Under the pieces are notes generated by a model, which ran no database searches, was not told the DNA's origin, and saw nothing but the letters and a program-made list of their open reading frames with translations. The position numbers and the translations under genes were made by a program. 64,000 nt of DNA from CAYMTR01 sp964393405. GTDB lineage: Bacteria > Bacteroidota > Bacteroidia > Bacteroidales > Prolixibacteraceae. Of this stretch, positions 10,501-19,165 are shown in pieces. The DNA lies in assembly GCA_964393405.1 (NCBI GenBank), contig CAYMTR010000001.1:124001-188000 (forward strand). The letters are read 5' to 3'. How positions within the stretch are numbered: the stretch's first letter is position 1; each line of letters opens with the position of its first letter.

Positions 10501-10786
10501 GTAATGTTACGTCAATTCTGTTACGGCCATCAATGGCTATTTCCTGTGACTTCATACCTACAAATGCATATACCAGCGTAGATTGATTATTTTTCACAAG
10601 TAGTGAATAATTACCATCTATGTCAGTTATTGTACCTGTAGTTGTACCTTTTACTGAAATACTTACTCCCGGAAGGGAGCTACCGTCTTCAGCTGATGTC
10701 ACCTTCCCGGTAACATTGTACTCCTGGGCATAACTAACGCCCCACAGTACAAAAAACAGAAGTAAAAGCAGACATTTTCTTTTCAT
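7589..10786 (-). CDS. susC: SusC/RagA-family TonB-dependent outer-membrane transporter
   Basis: A 1065-residue TonB-dependent transporter. The start at 10786 (MKRKCLLLLLFFVLWGVSYAQ) gives a normal signal peptide; an in-frame start 7 codons upstream adds only a basic tail. Residues about 22-110 form the carboxypeptidase-regulatory-like domain (NVTGKVTSAEDGSSLPGVS). The SusC signature VDEVVVVGYGVTKKS follows, then the plug (ALQGKTAGV, IIIRGVGS, IESVEILKDAASAAIYG) and a large beta-barrel ending in Phe. It imports oligosaccharides through the outer membrane using TonB/ExbBD energy, working with the SusD encoded 11 bp downstream. It is preceded by 336 bp of non-coding DNA with a 22-bp-phased direct repeat, the likely control region for the susC-led half of the PUL. 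Confidence 0.95.
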   Translation of the reverse strand: MKRKCLLLLLFFVLWGVSYAQEYNVTGKVTSAEDGSSLPGVSISVKGTTTGTITDIDGNYSLLVKNNQSTLVYAFVGMKSQEIAIDGRNRIDVTLQTDVLGVDEVVVVGYGVTKKSLVTGSIAKINSEDIAQSRSTRIEGALQGKTAGVLVQQTSGAPGAEQNIIIRGVGSDNTVRPIYVIDGMRTDGIDWLDPQDIESVEILKDAASAAIYGTEGGNGVVLITTKMGKGGKTNFEFESSYGVQSVAPGFKVMNSAQYLEFYRTAYLNDYPTKTWEDAVKIYPDTDVDTDWLGEIYQNAPTQKHKISVDGGTDKGRYYFSISYTDQDGIIGGGDRSNFTRYAVKLNLDSKATDWLTIGARMSYTYSLKKGISQNSVFGSVTNNAVVLDPTTPVYYDDITGFSERDVKNMKKVWGEEWYTNPGIQNENGYFGISQFVLNEIQNPVQQLYNDRDQDVINKLLGGVYGEIEFFDGLTFRTTFDIDMSHNYNRGWNPRTYINSMNSASVRSRAYQSINMYFTWQWESYFSFNKQFGDHTVGAVLGTSAREYKHEYLGGDGKELIKETDNYAWIDYGNYIDTLNNTSYGGLGAWERLASTFGRISYSYKDKYMITSNFRYDGSSKFGPANKFGLFPSVSFGWVISKEDFFQVSAINFLKTRFSWGKNGVSSSLGWDWRYLPTSSTGSYFYLDGSNQILPVTEPTRLVNPEYQWEKSIQSDFGIDLAMFDNRLTFAADYYVKESSDFLFEGSVPSLAGNDPPTVNAGTIENRGFEFELAHNNKIGDFRYSVQVTASNNRSEVTEITESISYLTGGNIGTFGDSKRFEIGYEPWYFYGFKTDGIFKSQEEIDQHVSADGKKLQSSAIVGDIKYLDIAGIPDSLGGGPDGVISDKDKTYLGSPYPKWILGLNFNCEYKGFDLNLAAYAQVGNKTLLAVSVRNDLSNTNKPDFYLTDAWMSAEEPGNFPRPTIKDRNFNFTRINDYLLQDGSFLRIGNITLGYTLPVKLTSKIGISKLRLYVAADNLFTFTNYQGMEPEVGGDYWGYRGQQWAGVDRAVYPRPRTILGGINVNF

Positions 10787-10965
10787 AAACTTTTTTTTAA
10801 ATCTCAATTAGATAGTAAATGTTATTATTTTATTGTATTAGATTTGTCTTTCTAACATTCTCCCATTTCATATCGAGACATTGTTCACTTAATTTTAGAT
10901 TATTAGAAAAAACTTTGTACGAAATACGGCATAATTTATACTAAAGTCAAATTATTTGTCCCTAC

Positions 10966-11014
10966 AAAAACTCATCATTACCATATTAAAAACTCATCAT
11001 TATTACATCAAAAA
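10966..11014 (-). promoter_or_regulatory. 22-bp-phased direct repeat in the susC upstream region (candidate activator site)
   Basis: The 336-bp non-coding interval 10787-11122 precedes susC. It holds two exact copies of AAAAACTCATCATTA (+ strand) at 10966-10980 and 10988-11002, start to start 22 bp, i.e. two helical turns. A third A5 tract begins exactly 22 bp later at 11010, though its flank diverges. The copies lie 180-220 bp upstream of the susC start. Direct repeats on one face of the helix are what a dimeric SusR-like activator would need, and the candidate activator is the adjacent LuxR-type regulator. I see no convincing TAnnTTTG box on the minus strand and no RNA gene in the rest of the interval. 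Function is inferred from position and phasing. Confidence 0.5.
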
Positions 11015-11122
11015 GAATCTATATCCTTGTATAATAGAAATATAAACGATTTGATCATTAACACATCTTTGTATTAACGACCCCTACAAGCTTATTTTTT
11101 CGTATTGTGACTTTTCTGTCAC

Positions 11123-14053
11123 TTAAATGGAAAGAATGTAATCAGTAAGATTCTGCTCCCTGTTAAGACCAAACTTTCTTCTTAGTCTGTATCTACTGAT
11201 TTCAACACCCCTGGTAGTTATGTTCATTAGTGTTGCAATTTCCTTGCTGGATATATTCATCCTTAGGTAGGCTGATAATTTTAGCTCTTTAGGTGAAATG
11301 TCGGGATGAAGCTCCCTTAGCCTTTTTAGAAAGTCTTCATGTACCTGCTCAAAGTTGGTCTCAAATATCGACCACGATTCATCATTACTAGTCTCTTTAT
11401 CTATTTTTCTTACTATCATGCTGATTCTGTTCCTCACTAAATCTTCTTTTAAATCAGCCTGAATCTTTAGTAATTCAGCTTTTATCTTATTGAGCTGTTT
11501 GTTCTTCTGTACTAAATTAATTGCCGTATTTGCCAATTCCTTATCCTTGTGGATCATGTCAGCTCTCAACTTTTCATTCCTCAGCCTGATAATCTCTTTT
11601 TCAGCAACTACAGTGTCATTCTTTAATCTCTCTTCTTTCTCAAGATATCTCTTCTTTTGCAGTTCTTTCTCCTTAAGTCTCGATTTCTCTATCTTCTTTA
11701 AGAATAATATTACCAAAAACCATGTCAATACTATTATCAAAGCCATATAAACCATTATGGCAGGTATAGATTTGAACCAGGGTGGAAGTATTGTGAAATT
11801 AAATGGTTCAGGCGACGATTCTACTCCGTATTTATTTAATGTCTTAACTCTGAATGTGTAATCACCATCGGGAAGGTTGGTATATTCCTTCGTTGATTCA
11901 GACTGCCAATCAGACCAATCTTCATCAAATCCCTCCATCTGATATGAAAACCTCGTCTCATTGTTGCCTTCAAAAAACAATCCTGAAAAAGTAAACCTCA
12001 ACGAGTTATCCTTATACTTGATTTCCGGCTTAATATTCTCAGGTTTAAAATTCCCATCTACCCACAGACCCGAATACAGAGATTCGCTGCTCCCTAAAAT
12101 TGAAACACTGCTTAAAACAGCTTTATATTTCCTCCTATAGTCTATTACCATAGTTGGATTATAATGGGCAAATCCCTTTTCAAGTGCTATAAGTACATTT
12201 TCTTCATCAATAGCATTAAAATGGAAAAAACTGCCTATAAACTTGCCCTTAAGCTTATAAAATGGATAGGAAACATTCGAATACGTGCCGTCTTCCTGAA
12301 ATCGTAACACACCTCCTTCATTATTGGTGCATATATACCATATGTTCTTTCTGTTGTCCTCTTGAATATACATCACAGGCTTATTTTCAAAAAGATTGTT
12401 GTAATGACCTGATTTTGTAAATACATTACTCCTGAAATCAAATTGATATATCCCTGATGGCGATGTCGTGATTACATCACCATTATTCATCAACTTTATT
12501 TTATTAAGATAATCAGAAGGCAATCCGTCAGCTGGCCCAAATCGCCTGATAAACTGAAGACTATCTAATTTTTCATTAAGTCTGAACAGTGAAACTCCAT
12601 TGAATGCGTGGCTAACCCAGATATATCTGTCTTTAAGACATGCAACTTCCTGACAGGAATAGTTTATCCCCTTGATATATTGAATCCGTTTCATTGAGCC
12701 TCCCTCAAACGAACAAAGTTCTAGGCCGTTGTATGTTCCCTCAATATACATCCCCGGCATATCAGGAATCGTAAAGTATGCCCAGCACCCCGGAACATCA
12801 TTTATATTTATTCCAACTGTCCCCTTTATTAGAAAACTTCCGTTGTTGTGTCCGCAAAATAGTAATCCCTCAATAACCTGAAGACTCCATACCTGACCCG
12901 ACGTGTTTTCGACCATTCTGAAGTCTGAAGAACTTAGAAACGGATCCTTAAACTTATCCATGCTACAGTAAAAAAGCCCCTGATTTGTACCCAGATAAAG
13001 CAGATCCTTATAAACAATTGAAGTATAACCAGTACCAAAACCAAAATAGTCCTGCAAAAGAGTTATTGGAGAATTTATCTCAACATAATCGATCCCATTA
13101 TCAAGACCAAGCCATAAATTTCCATCAATATCAAGATCCATACTAAGTATGGTGTTGTTTTGCAAACCTTTTTCCCGGTTGATAATCTGCTTTACATTCC
13201 CCCTCTTATCGCTAATTATTAGCCCATTCTGTATTGTCCCAAATGCAATATGCGTGTCATCTACAACAAGACTGGAGTATATCTGATGCCTTTTACACAA
13301 CTCATTAACTTCTGTATTCCATGGCTTAAGACTTACACCGTCGTAGTGGAATAAGCCATCTTTTGCGGTTCCAATAAGAATTTCATCATTGTTGATGGGA
13401 ATAATAGCCCAAACTTCTTTTCTTATGAAATAATCGCCTGAAGGGATTTTCTTTAAATAACCATTTTTATACTCCATCAGTCCATTATCCCTGTCAAAAA
13501 CATATAATGTGCCATTAACAAAATAGGAATAATGAAAATTGCTCCTTGGTTCTATAACTTCAATCTTACCGTCTTTATAAAAATATAAACCTTCAAACGC
13601 CTGAAATACAATCCCCCACGGTCCTTCAAATATTTTCCAAATGTCACCGAAATTCTTTTTGCCTTCAGGTATCAACGGTAATAATGATTTATAAATCAAC
13701 TTTCCGTTTTCTTCATTAGTGAAGTATCCAATTTCGTTGTAAGCACCGGAAAATAATAATTGCTGAGATTCAGAAAAATGAAGAGACCTTACATTCGACC
13801 CATTAGGAATAGGGAACAAACTCCAAAACCTGCCATCATATCTAAGCAGCCCGTTATTGTTCCCAAAATACATAACCCCATTGCTACCCTGCTCAACAGC
13901 CCAGTTTTGAGTACCTGCATTGTACCCCGATCTTTCGAAATTTTGAATAGTAGGTACCCCAATCTCTTTCACAACAGGATAAGCGTTTGCTCCTAGCACT
14001 AACAATATTGCCAGTAAATAAAACCGAAGTGATATATTGTTAAACCTCATCAA
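11123..14053 (-). CDS. Membrane-spanning propeller/Y_Y_Y sensor with C-terminal LuxR-type HTH (PUL regulator)
   Basis: A 976-residue one-component regulator. After a signal/anchor (LLAILLVLGANAYP) come two-component-regulator-type beta-propeller repeats (about 30-640; for example GVMYFGNNNGLLRYDG, DGNLWLGLDNG). A Y_Y_Y domain follows (FSYQMEGFDEDWSDW, YTNLPDGDYTFRVKT), then a single transmembrane helix (AIMVYMALIIVLTWFLVILF), a long charged coiled coil and a C-terminal LuxR-like helix-turn-helix (ISPKELKLSAYLRMNISSKE, then ITTRGVEISRYRLRRKFG). There is no histidine kinase, ATPase or receiver, so a signal must pass straight from the periplasmic sensor through the membrane to the DNA-binding domain, as in ToxR/CadC-style proteins. 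It sits between the upstream enzyme genes and susC and probably activates the PUL in response to an oligosaccharide. The family assignment is firm; the target site is inferred. Confidence 0.85.
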   Translation of the reverse strand: MMRFNNISLRFYLLAILLVLGANAYPVVKEIGVPTIQNFERSGYNAGTQNWAVEQGSNGVMYFGNNNGLLRYDGRFWSLFPIPNGSNVRSLHFSESQQLLFSGAYNEIGYFTNEENGKLIYKSLLPLIPEGKKNFGDIWKIFEGPWGIVFQAFEGLYFYKDGKIEVIEPRSNFHYSYFVNGTLYVFDRDNGLMEYKNGYLKKIPSGDYFIRKEVWAIIPINNDEILIGTAKDGLFHYDGVSLKPWNTEVNELCKRHQIYSSLVVDDTHIAFGTIQNGLIISDKRGNVKQIINREKGLQNNTILSMDLDIDGNLWLGLDNGIDYVEINSPITLLQDYFGFGTGYTSIVYKDLLYLGTNQGLFYCSMDKFKDPFLSSSDFRMVENTSGQVWSLQVIEGLLFCGHNNGSFLIKGTVGININDVPGCWAYFTIPDMPGMYIEGTYNGLELCSFEGGSMKRIQYIKGINYSCQEVACLKDRYIWVSHAFNGVSLFRLNEKLDSLQFIRRFGPADGLPSDYLNKIKLMNNGDVITTSPSGIYQFDFRSNVFTKSGHYNNLFENKPVMYIQEDNRKNIWYICTNNEGGVLRFQEDGTYSNVSYPFYKLKGKFIGSFFHFNAIDEENVLIALEKGFAHYNPTMVIDYRRKYKAVLSSVSILGSSESLYSGLWVDGNFKPENIKPEIKYKDNSLRFTFSGLFFEGNNETRFSYQMEGFDEDWSDWQSESTKEYTNLPDGDYTFRVKTLNKYGVESSPEPFNFTILPPWFKSIPAIMVYMALIIVLTWFLVILFLKKIEKSRLKEKELQKKRYLEKEERLKNDTVVAEKEIIRLRNEKLRADMIHKDKELANTAINLVQKNKQLNKIKAELLKIQADLKEDLVRNRISMIVRKIDKETSNDESWSIFETNFEQVHEDFLKRLRELHPDISPKELKLSAYLRMNISSKEIATLMNITTRGVEISRYRLRRKFGLNREQNLTDYILSI

Positions 14054-14101
14054 TCCTGATTGAAAAACTTTATCAAGTTAAATAAAAATGATTGAGTCTT
14101 C

Positions 14102-16351
14102 TTATTCTACCATTAATTTCTTTACAGTATATTTTTTGTCGTTGCCAATTACCATCAGATATATTCCCTTTCCTTGATCAATGATCTCATCCGACATATT
14201 TATTTCCTCGGAATATTCTTTATAGATTACCATTTTGCCAGTCGAATTATAAACTTTTAAATAATTGAATTTTTCTTTCCAAATTACTTTTACTCTTCCG
14301 GAAGTTGGATTAGGATATACTTCTACTGATTCGATATCATCCTTTAATATGCAAGCAGAATTTGTAACTGGCTCACAATTATCAGCTTCACTGCCAACTT
14401 CAGTTGGTGTTATTCCAGTATTAGCAATCAATATCTTATCCAACTTTGCACCATCTTCCCTTATACAAATGCTTAAAACATGGTCGCCTGGTTCTAATTC
14501 ATAGTAAACAGTATTGTCACCACTCTGATTATGAACATCATCCCAATGCCAACTCGTACCTGATGGAATGCTGTTCCACATAACCCAATCCGAAGTGTCA
14601 ACTTTAACCCAATAGGAATCATCGTTTGCCGAAGGTGTAATTACCCTTCCCCAAATCTTGTATTTGCCTCTTTCTGAAGTAGTAAACTCATACTCAGCAA
14701 TATCATCTGCATTAGTCGAAGCACTGCCTGTACTTTCTTTGCCATCTGTTGTTACGATATAGGATTTGTTTGAAGCAGTGTTATCTGTGAGCTTCTTCCA
14801 TGTTTTTCCTATTGTTCCACATTCAGCCTCTAACCATATTTCAGTGCTATTAGTGCTTTCCATTGATAAGTGAATTGTGTCTGAATCTGTTGCCCCATCA
14901 TTATCTGTAACAGTCAATACAACGTCAAATTCACCAATCAGCACACTTAAATCTAAGGTTGGTTCAGAAGAAACTTGTTCCCCGTTTCTCGACCATGAAT
15001 AATATACTATTTCACCATCAGAATCGCTGCTCAACGAGCCGTCCAGCTTAACTGATACCACACCTGTTCCTAAGCTATCTTTAATAATTATGTCTTCTCC
15101 TGCATTTGAAGTTGGCTTTTGATTGCCATGCCTGCCACCGTTTCTTGAATATGAAGTAAATGTTGTTACACTTTTAGCATCAATTACTGAACCGAAAGTT
15201 CCCTCTGAAATAGTTATATCTCCTTCATTCTCTAACTTCTTTGTTGAAGATGAGGTGAATTTTGTAAGTTTCTCAATATTGCTTCCTTCTAAATTGAATA
15301 CTACCTCTTTGTTTTTACTGTCTCGGTTAACAACTACAAATACAAGGGATGTATCTGTCTTATACGCTGTTACATCAGTCATACTGACCTTGCTGTCGTC
15401 AACTTTTACTCGAACTGCCCCCGGCCTTACAAATTTTGAATACTGCGACATAACATATCCTTTGTCTGAAATATTGCCATCTTCTGTTATCAAGCAATAG
15501 AACCTCCTGATATACCACCAGATATATGCATTAAAATTGGCCTTCATGCAATCATTTATTTCTTTTGCTACTACAAGTGCCAGATTCCAATCGTTTATAT
15601 CGTTGGCATCGCTGCCTAAAAGGTGCTCGGTCATCCAAACATCTTTCCCTTTAGCTCTTGCTAGTGCATAGTCTGATAAACCACCTCCATATATATGTCC
15701 ACCAATTATATCGACATTTTCTGCCGCTTTTTCATTGTTCAGGATAGGGTCAGTATAATCTCTCCTAAACTGAAACGACTCGGGAGCCATAACCCTGTTT
15801 TGAATGTCCTGTCCGTAGTTGCTAAGAAAATTTACCATCTCAGCTGAAGTCCATCTTGTCCATTCTCCATAATCAGGTTCATTCTGAACAGATATCGCAT
15901 AAAGAGGAACTCCATTATTTTCCATGAATGTGTTGAAAGAATTCAAATGAGCAACATATTCTCCATACTTAGTAGGGTCTACCTTGCTCTGTGTCGAACT
16001 TTTATCAAGAACAGCATCTGGCGCATTCCAAGGTGTTGCAAAAACCTGAGCACCATTCTTATATGCATGAAGTGCAGTCGGTACTTCCAGATTGAAATTG
16101 TTTGCAGCCGGATCAATATGTATTCTCAATATGCTTAAGCCTATTTCTCCCGGATCATTCCCAAATGCCTTCTCCCTATTGTCTTCATTCAAATCTCTTA
16201 TCCAGGTTGTATGACTCATCCCTCCAAAACCCCTTATCTCCTGTAATTCTTCAGAAAGATTGATTGTAACTGTCTGTGCCGATGACAATAAAGCTCCTGA
16301 AAGAGCCGTTATCAGTAAACCTGTCCCTAAAAATAATTTTCTAAAACTCAT
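14102..16351 (-). CDS. GH30 (subfamily 8-like) endoxylanase with PKD, CBM and T9SS sorting domain
   Basis: A 749-residue secreted multidomain enzyme: signal peptide (1-25), GH30 barrel plus side beta-structure (about 26-405), PKD domain (about 415-500), a carbohydrate-binding module starting IWLEAECGTIG (about 505-645) and a type IX sorting domain at the C-terminus (VEVYPNPTSGRVKV to YTVKKLMVE). The acid/base is Glu158 in VQNEPDYGEW and the nucleophile Glu242 in VWMTEHLLGSD. The block WWYIRR (278-283), followed by ITEDGNISDKGYVMSQYSKF, is the signature of subfamily 8, whose members are endo-beta-1,4-xylanases that often use an Arg here to read glucuronic acid side groups. A Cys (286) stands where a Gly is usual. 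It is 17 bp from the GH2 gene and exported to the surface through the type IX system. Substrate is inferred from the subfamily. Confidence 0.85.
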   Translation of the reverse strand: MSFRKLFLGTGLLITALSGALLSSAQTVTINLSEELQEIRGFGGMSHTTWIRDLNEDNREKAFGNDPGEIGLSILRIHIDPAANNFNLEVPTALHAYKNGAQVFATPWNAPDAVLDKSSTQSKVDPTKYGEYVAHLNSFNTFMENNGVPLYAISVQNEPDYGEWTRWTSAEMVNFLSNYGQDIQNRVMAPESFQFRRDYTDPILNNEKAAENVDIIGGHIYGGGLSDYALARAKGKDVWMTEHLLGSDANDINDWNLALVVAKEINDCMKANFNAYIWWYIRRFYCLITEDGNISDKGYVMSQYSKFVRPGAVRVKVDDSKVSMTDVTAYKTDTSLVFVVVNRDSKNKEVVFNLEGSNIEKLTKFTSSSTKKLENEGDITISEGTFGSVIDAKSVTTFTSYSRNGGRHGNQKPTSNAGEDIIIKDSLGTGVVSVKLDGSLSSDSDGEIVYYSWSRNGEQVSSEPTLDLSVLIGEFDVVLTVTDNDGATDSDTIHLSMESTNSTEIWLEAECGTIGKTWKKLTDNTASNKSYIVTTDGKESTGSASTNADDIAEYEFTTSERGKYKIWGRVITPSANDDSYWVKVDTSDWVMWNSIPSGTSWHWDDVHNQSGDNTVYYELEPGDHVLSICIREDGAKLDKILIANTGITPTEVGSEADNCEPVTNSACILKDDIESVEVYPNPTSGRVKVIWKEKFNYLKVYNSTGKMVIYKEYSEEINMSDEIIDQGKGIYLMVIGNDKKYTVKKLMVE

Positions 16352-16368
16352 ATCTTAATAATCAATTA

Positions 16369-19083
16369 CTATTTCACTTTAATTTTTACACTCGTACCTA
16401 CAAGACCTTCAGATTTTACTTTAACAGTGATATCTCCATTTCCATCAGGTAATGAACGGACTATTGCCAAAGCCATCCCATTGAAAGCTTTTCTTTCGGT
16501 AGAAGGGAATTCTGTCATATCCGTAGGATCTCCATTATCAGTAGCTACAATTTCTCCTTGTCCTTCTATGCTAAATTGTATTTCATTGTTTGATATCGGA
16601 ACCACAAATCCTTCTTTGTCTGTTATTTCAACTGTTACAAACACAAGGTCCTTACCGTCGGAGATAATTTTTTCTCTGTCAAGAGTTGCCCTGAGCTTAT
16701 TTGGTTCTCCTGTTGTTTTAACCTTATCTTCTGCCCAAGGTTCTCCATTTTTATATGCAACAACTTTTAACTCTCCGGGTTGATATTTCACACTATCCCA
16801 TCGTAACCTGTACTCAAAATTATTCTTCTTTTTTCTTCCCAGCGACTGACCGTTAAGAAATAGCTCAGCCTCATCTCCTGATGTAAATACATGAACCGGA
16901 GTAACTTCCCCAATCCTATCGGGCCAATTCCAATGAGGCAGTATATGTGCCATTTGAAATTCAGGTCTCCAGTGCGATTGATAAAGGTAAAACCTGTCTT
17001 TCTTAAATCCTGCAAGGTCAATAATTCCGCAGTAAGCACTGCGAGCCTGATAATAAGGTGTAGGCTCTCCAAGATGGTCCCATCCTGTCCACACAAATTC
17101 TCCTGCAACAAATGGATGTTGTGCTACTGATTTAAAAACTTTTTCTGCGGAAGAACCAAAATCAACAGCATGAAGCTCGTATGATGAAACTTGAGCGATT
17201 TTTGAATCTCCCCCCCTGCCATCCCTAACAGGCGCACTTTCTTCAGCTGAAACAGGAAAAAGATAAATGCCACGACTGCTGAAAGCCGATGCTGTTTCCG
17301 TGCTAAGTATTACTTTATTGGGAAACTTTTCATGATAGGGGTCATACTGCGGAGCAGTGCGTATTCTTTCTGTACCTTCAAATTCAGGAGCTTGCCTTAT
17401 CCCTTCTCCCTGATAATTCAATCCAATAATATCAGGAACTACGGGAAGCTCCATATCTGGTTTAGCAAAATTCATTGCAAGGGTAGTAGGCCTGAATGGA
17501 TCTTCTTCTTTTACAATGTCATATAATCTTTTTGCAACTGCAGCTCCTGCTTCGGCAGTATATTGTTCGCCAACTTCATTTCCAAAACTCCAGATTATGA
17601 CAGAGGGACAATTTCTGTCTCTTCTTATAAAGGAACGAGCATCGGGTTCTGACCATTCAGGGAAGATAAGATGAAAATCGTGGGGTGTCTTCTTCCTTTC
17701 CCATGAATCGAAAATTTCATCCATAACTAAAAAACCCATTCTGTCTGTCAGCTCAAGAAACTCAGGTGCAGGTGGGTTATGCGACATCCTGATTGCATTA
17801 CAACCCATCTCACGGAGTATCTCAAGCTGCCTTTCCGCAGCCCTTATATTGAATGCAGCTCCCAATGAACCAAGGTCATGATGCATATTTACACCCTTGA
17901 TCTGAATATGCTCGCCATTTACAAATATTCCTTTGTCAGGATCAAACTCCAAAGAACGTAATCCAAACCTAGTTCTATAATCATCTACTGCTTTCCCGTC
18001 TTTTTTCACTCGGGTCACAGCAACATACAAGTTAGGCTCCTGGGTTGGCTTGGGACCCCACAATTTAGGTTTCTTAATCGTTGTGGTGCATTTTATACTT
18101 GCTTTCCCTTTTGCATTGATTGTTACTTTCTTTTTATCAAATTCAGCGACTTCAGTACCTGAAATTTTACCTTTCTCATCCAATTTGTATATCCTGGTAA
18201 TAATTTCTGCTTTAATATTTTCTTTAGAATCATTATCAATGCTCACTTCTATGTGTACCTCAGCCGATTTTTCCGATACTTTGTCTGTTGTAATATAAGT
18301 TCCCCATTGTGAAACATGAACAGGATCAGTCTTGGTCAGCCTGACATTCCTGTATATTCCACCTCCCGGGTACCAGCGAGCTGAATTATTAGGATTGTCA
18401 AGACGAATGGCTAGCTGGTTTTCATTCCCAACTTTTATATATGGGGTAAGATCAAGGCTCCAGGAATTGTATCCATATGGCCAGCCACCAACAAGTTTGC
18501 CGTTCAGCCAAACCATTGCATAAGACATTGCACCATCTATCTCAAGGAATATTGATTTGCCTTCATCTTCCGCAGGTATGTCCAGCTTTTTGCGGTACCA
18601 TCCGACTCCATTGCTTGGCAACCTTCCCATTCCGCCACCAACTTCTGAATCCCACCCTTCCTGAAAAGGACCTTTTATTGCCCAATCGTGCGGCAGGTTA
18701 ATGTTTTCCCAAGAACTGTCGTCAAAATTTCCCTGAACGAAAGGAAAATCTTTGCCCGGGTCACCCTCAGGACGAATATAATGCTCATCTGAGTTTTTAA
18801 TAAATGAATTTGCAGTAGGTAATATCCATTGCTTAAGAACTTCCCTTTTATTCTCAACCTCAACTGCTTCTGTAGGTTTAGCATCAGCTTCCTTTATCTC
18901 GATTTTTCCTGTTTCCTCAGGTCTGACATCATAGATCAGCTTGTCAGCCTCAGCTGGCGTATCATATTTATAAAACTTCCAACCTTCATTAATGGAAAAT
19001 TGTTGTCTAACTTCATCTCTAAATCTATTTTTTGAAACACTAATAAATAGTACAATCAATAAGGGGATAAAAGCTACCCTCAT
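16369..19083 (-). CDS. Glycoside hydrolase family 2 (beta-galactosidase-like)
   Basis: A GH2 enzyme of about 904 residues from the chosen start at MRVAFIPLLIVLF (19083), which begins at the signal peptide; in-frame ATGs at 19125 and 19149 are alternatives. Domains in order: jelly-roll sugar-binding domain with the WYRKKLDIP and GGWPYGYNSW motifs, Ig-like immunoglobulin domain, TIM barrel from about residue 400 (IQIKGVNMHHDLGSLG, IRMSHNPPAPEFL), then a DUF4982-like and an Ig-like C-terminal domain. Counted from the longest frame, the acid/base is Glu525 in SFGNEVGEQY and the nucleophile Glu618 in VILSTETAS. Between the signal and the jelly roll lies an unusual charged segment (RPEETGKIEIKEADAKPTEAVEVENKR, split by residues 76-102) that looks like an insertion. 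It should act in the periplasm on beta-linked galactose or a related sugar in side chains; the exact substrate is open. Confidence 0.85.
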   Translation of the reverse strand: MRVAFIPLLIVLFISVSKNRFRDEVRQQFSINEGWKFYKYDTPAEADKLIYDVRPEETGKIEIKEADAKPTEAVEVENKREVLKQWILPTANSFIKNSDEHYIRPEGDPGKDFPFVQGNFDDSSWENINLPHDWAIKGPFQEGWDSEVGGGMGRLPSNGVGWYRKKLDIPAEDEGKSIFLEIDGAMSYAMVWLNGKLVGGWPYGYNSWSLDLTPYIKVGNENQLAIRLDNPNNSARWYPGGGIYRNVRLTKTDPVHVSQWGTYITTDKVSEKSAEVHIEVSIDNDSKENIKAEIITRIYKLDEKGKISGTEVAEFDKKKVTINAKGKASIKCTTTIKKPKLWGPKPTQEPNLYVAVTRVKKDGKAVDDYRTRFGLRSLEFDPDKGIFVNGEHIQIKGVNMHHDLGSLGAAFNIRAAERQLEILREMGCNAIRMSHNPPAPEFLELTDRMGFLVMDEIFDSWERKKTPHDFHLIFPEWSEPDARSFIRRDRNCPSVIIWSFGNEVGEQYTAEAGAAVAKRLYDIVKEEDPFRPTTLAMNFAKPDMELPVVPDIIGLNYQGEGIRQAPEFEGTERIRTAPQYDPYHEKFPNKVILSTETASAFSSRGIYLFPVSAEESAPVRDGRGGDSKIAQVSSYELHAVDFGSSAEKVFKSVAQHPFVAGEFVWTGWDHLGEPTPYYQARSAYCGIIDLAGFKKDRFYLYQSHWRPEFQMAHILPHWNWPDRIGEVTPVHVFTSGDEAELFLNGQSLGRKKKNNFEYRLRWDSVKYQPGELKVVAYKNGEPWAEDKVKTTGEPNKLRATLDREKIISDGKDLVFVTVEITDKEGFVVPISNNEIQFSIEGQGEIVATDNGDPTDMTEFPSTERKAFNGMALAIVRSLPDGNGDITVKVKSEGLVGTSVKIKVK

Positions 19084-19165
19084 TGAATTTATACCATTTT
19101 TGTTTGTGCCGCTACCTTTTATCATGACATATAATAATTTATAGGCCATAAATATAAAGAAATTC

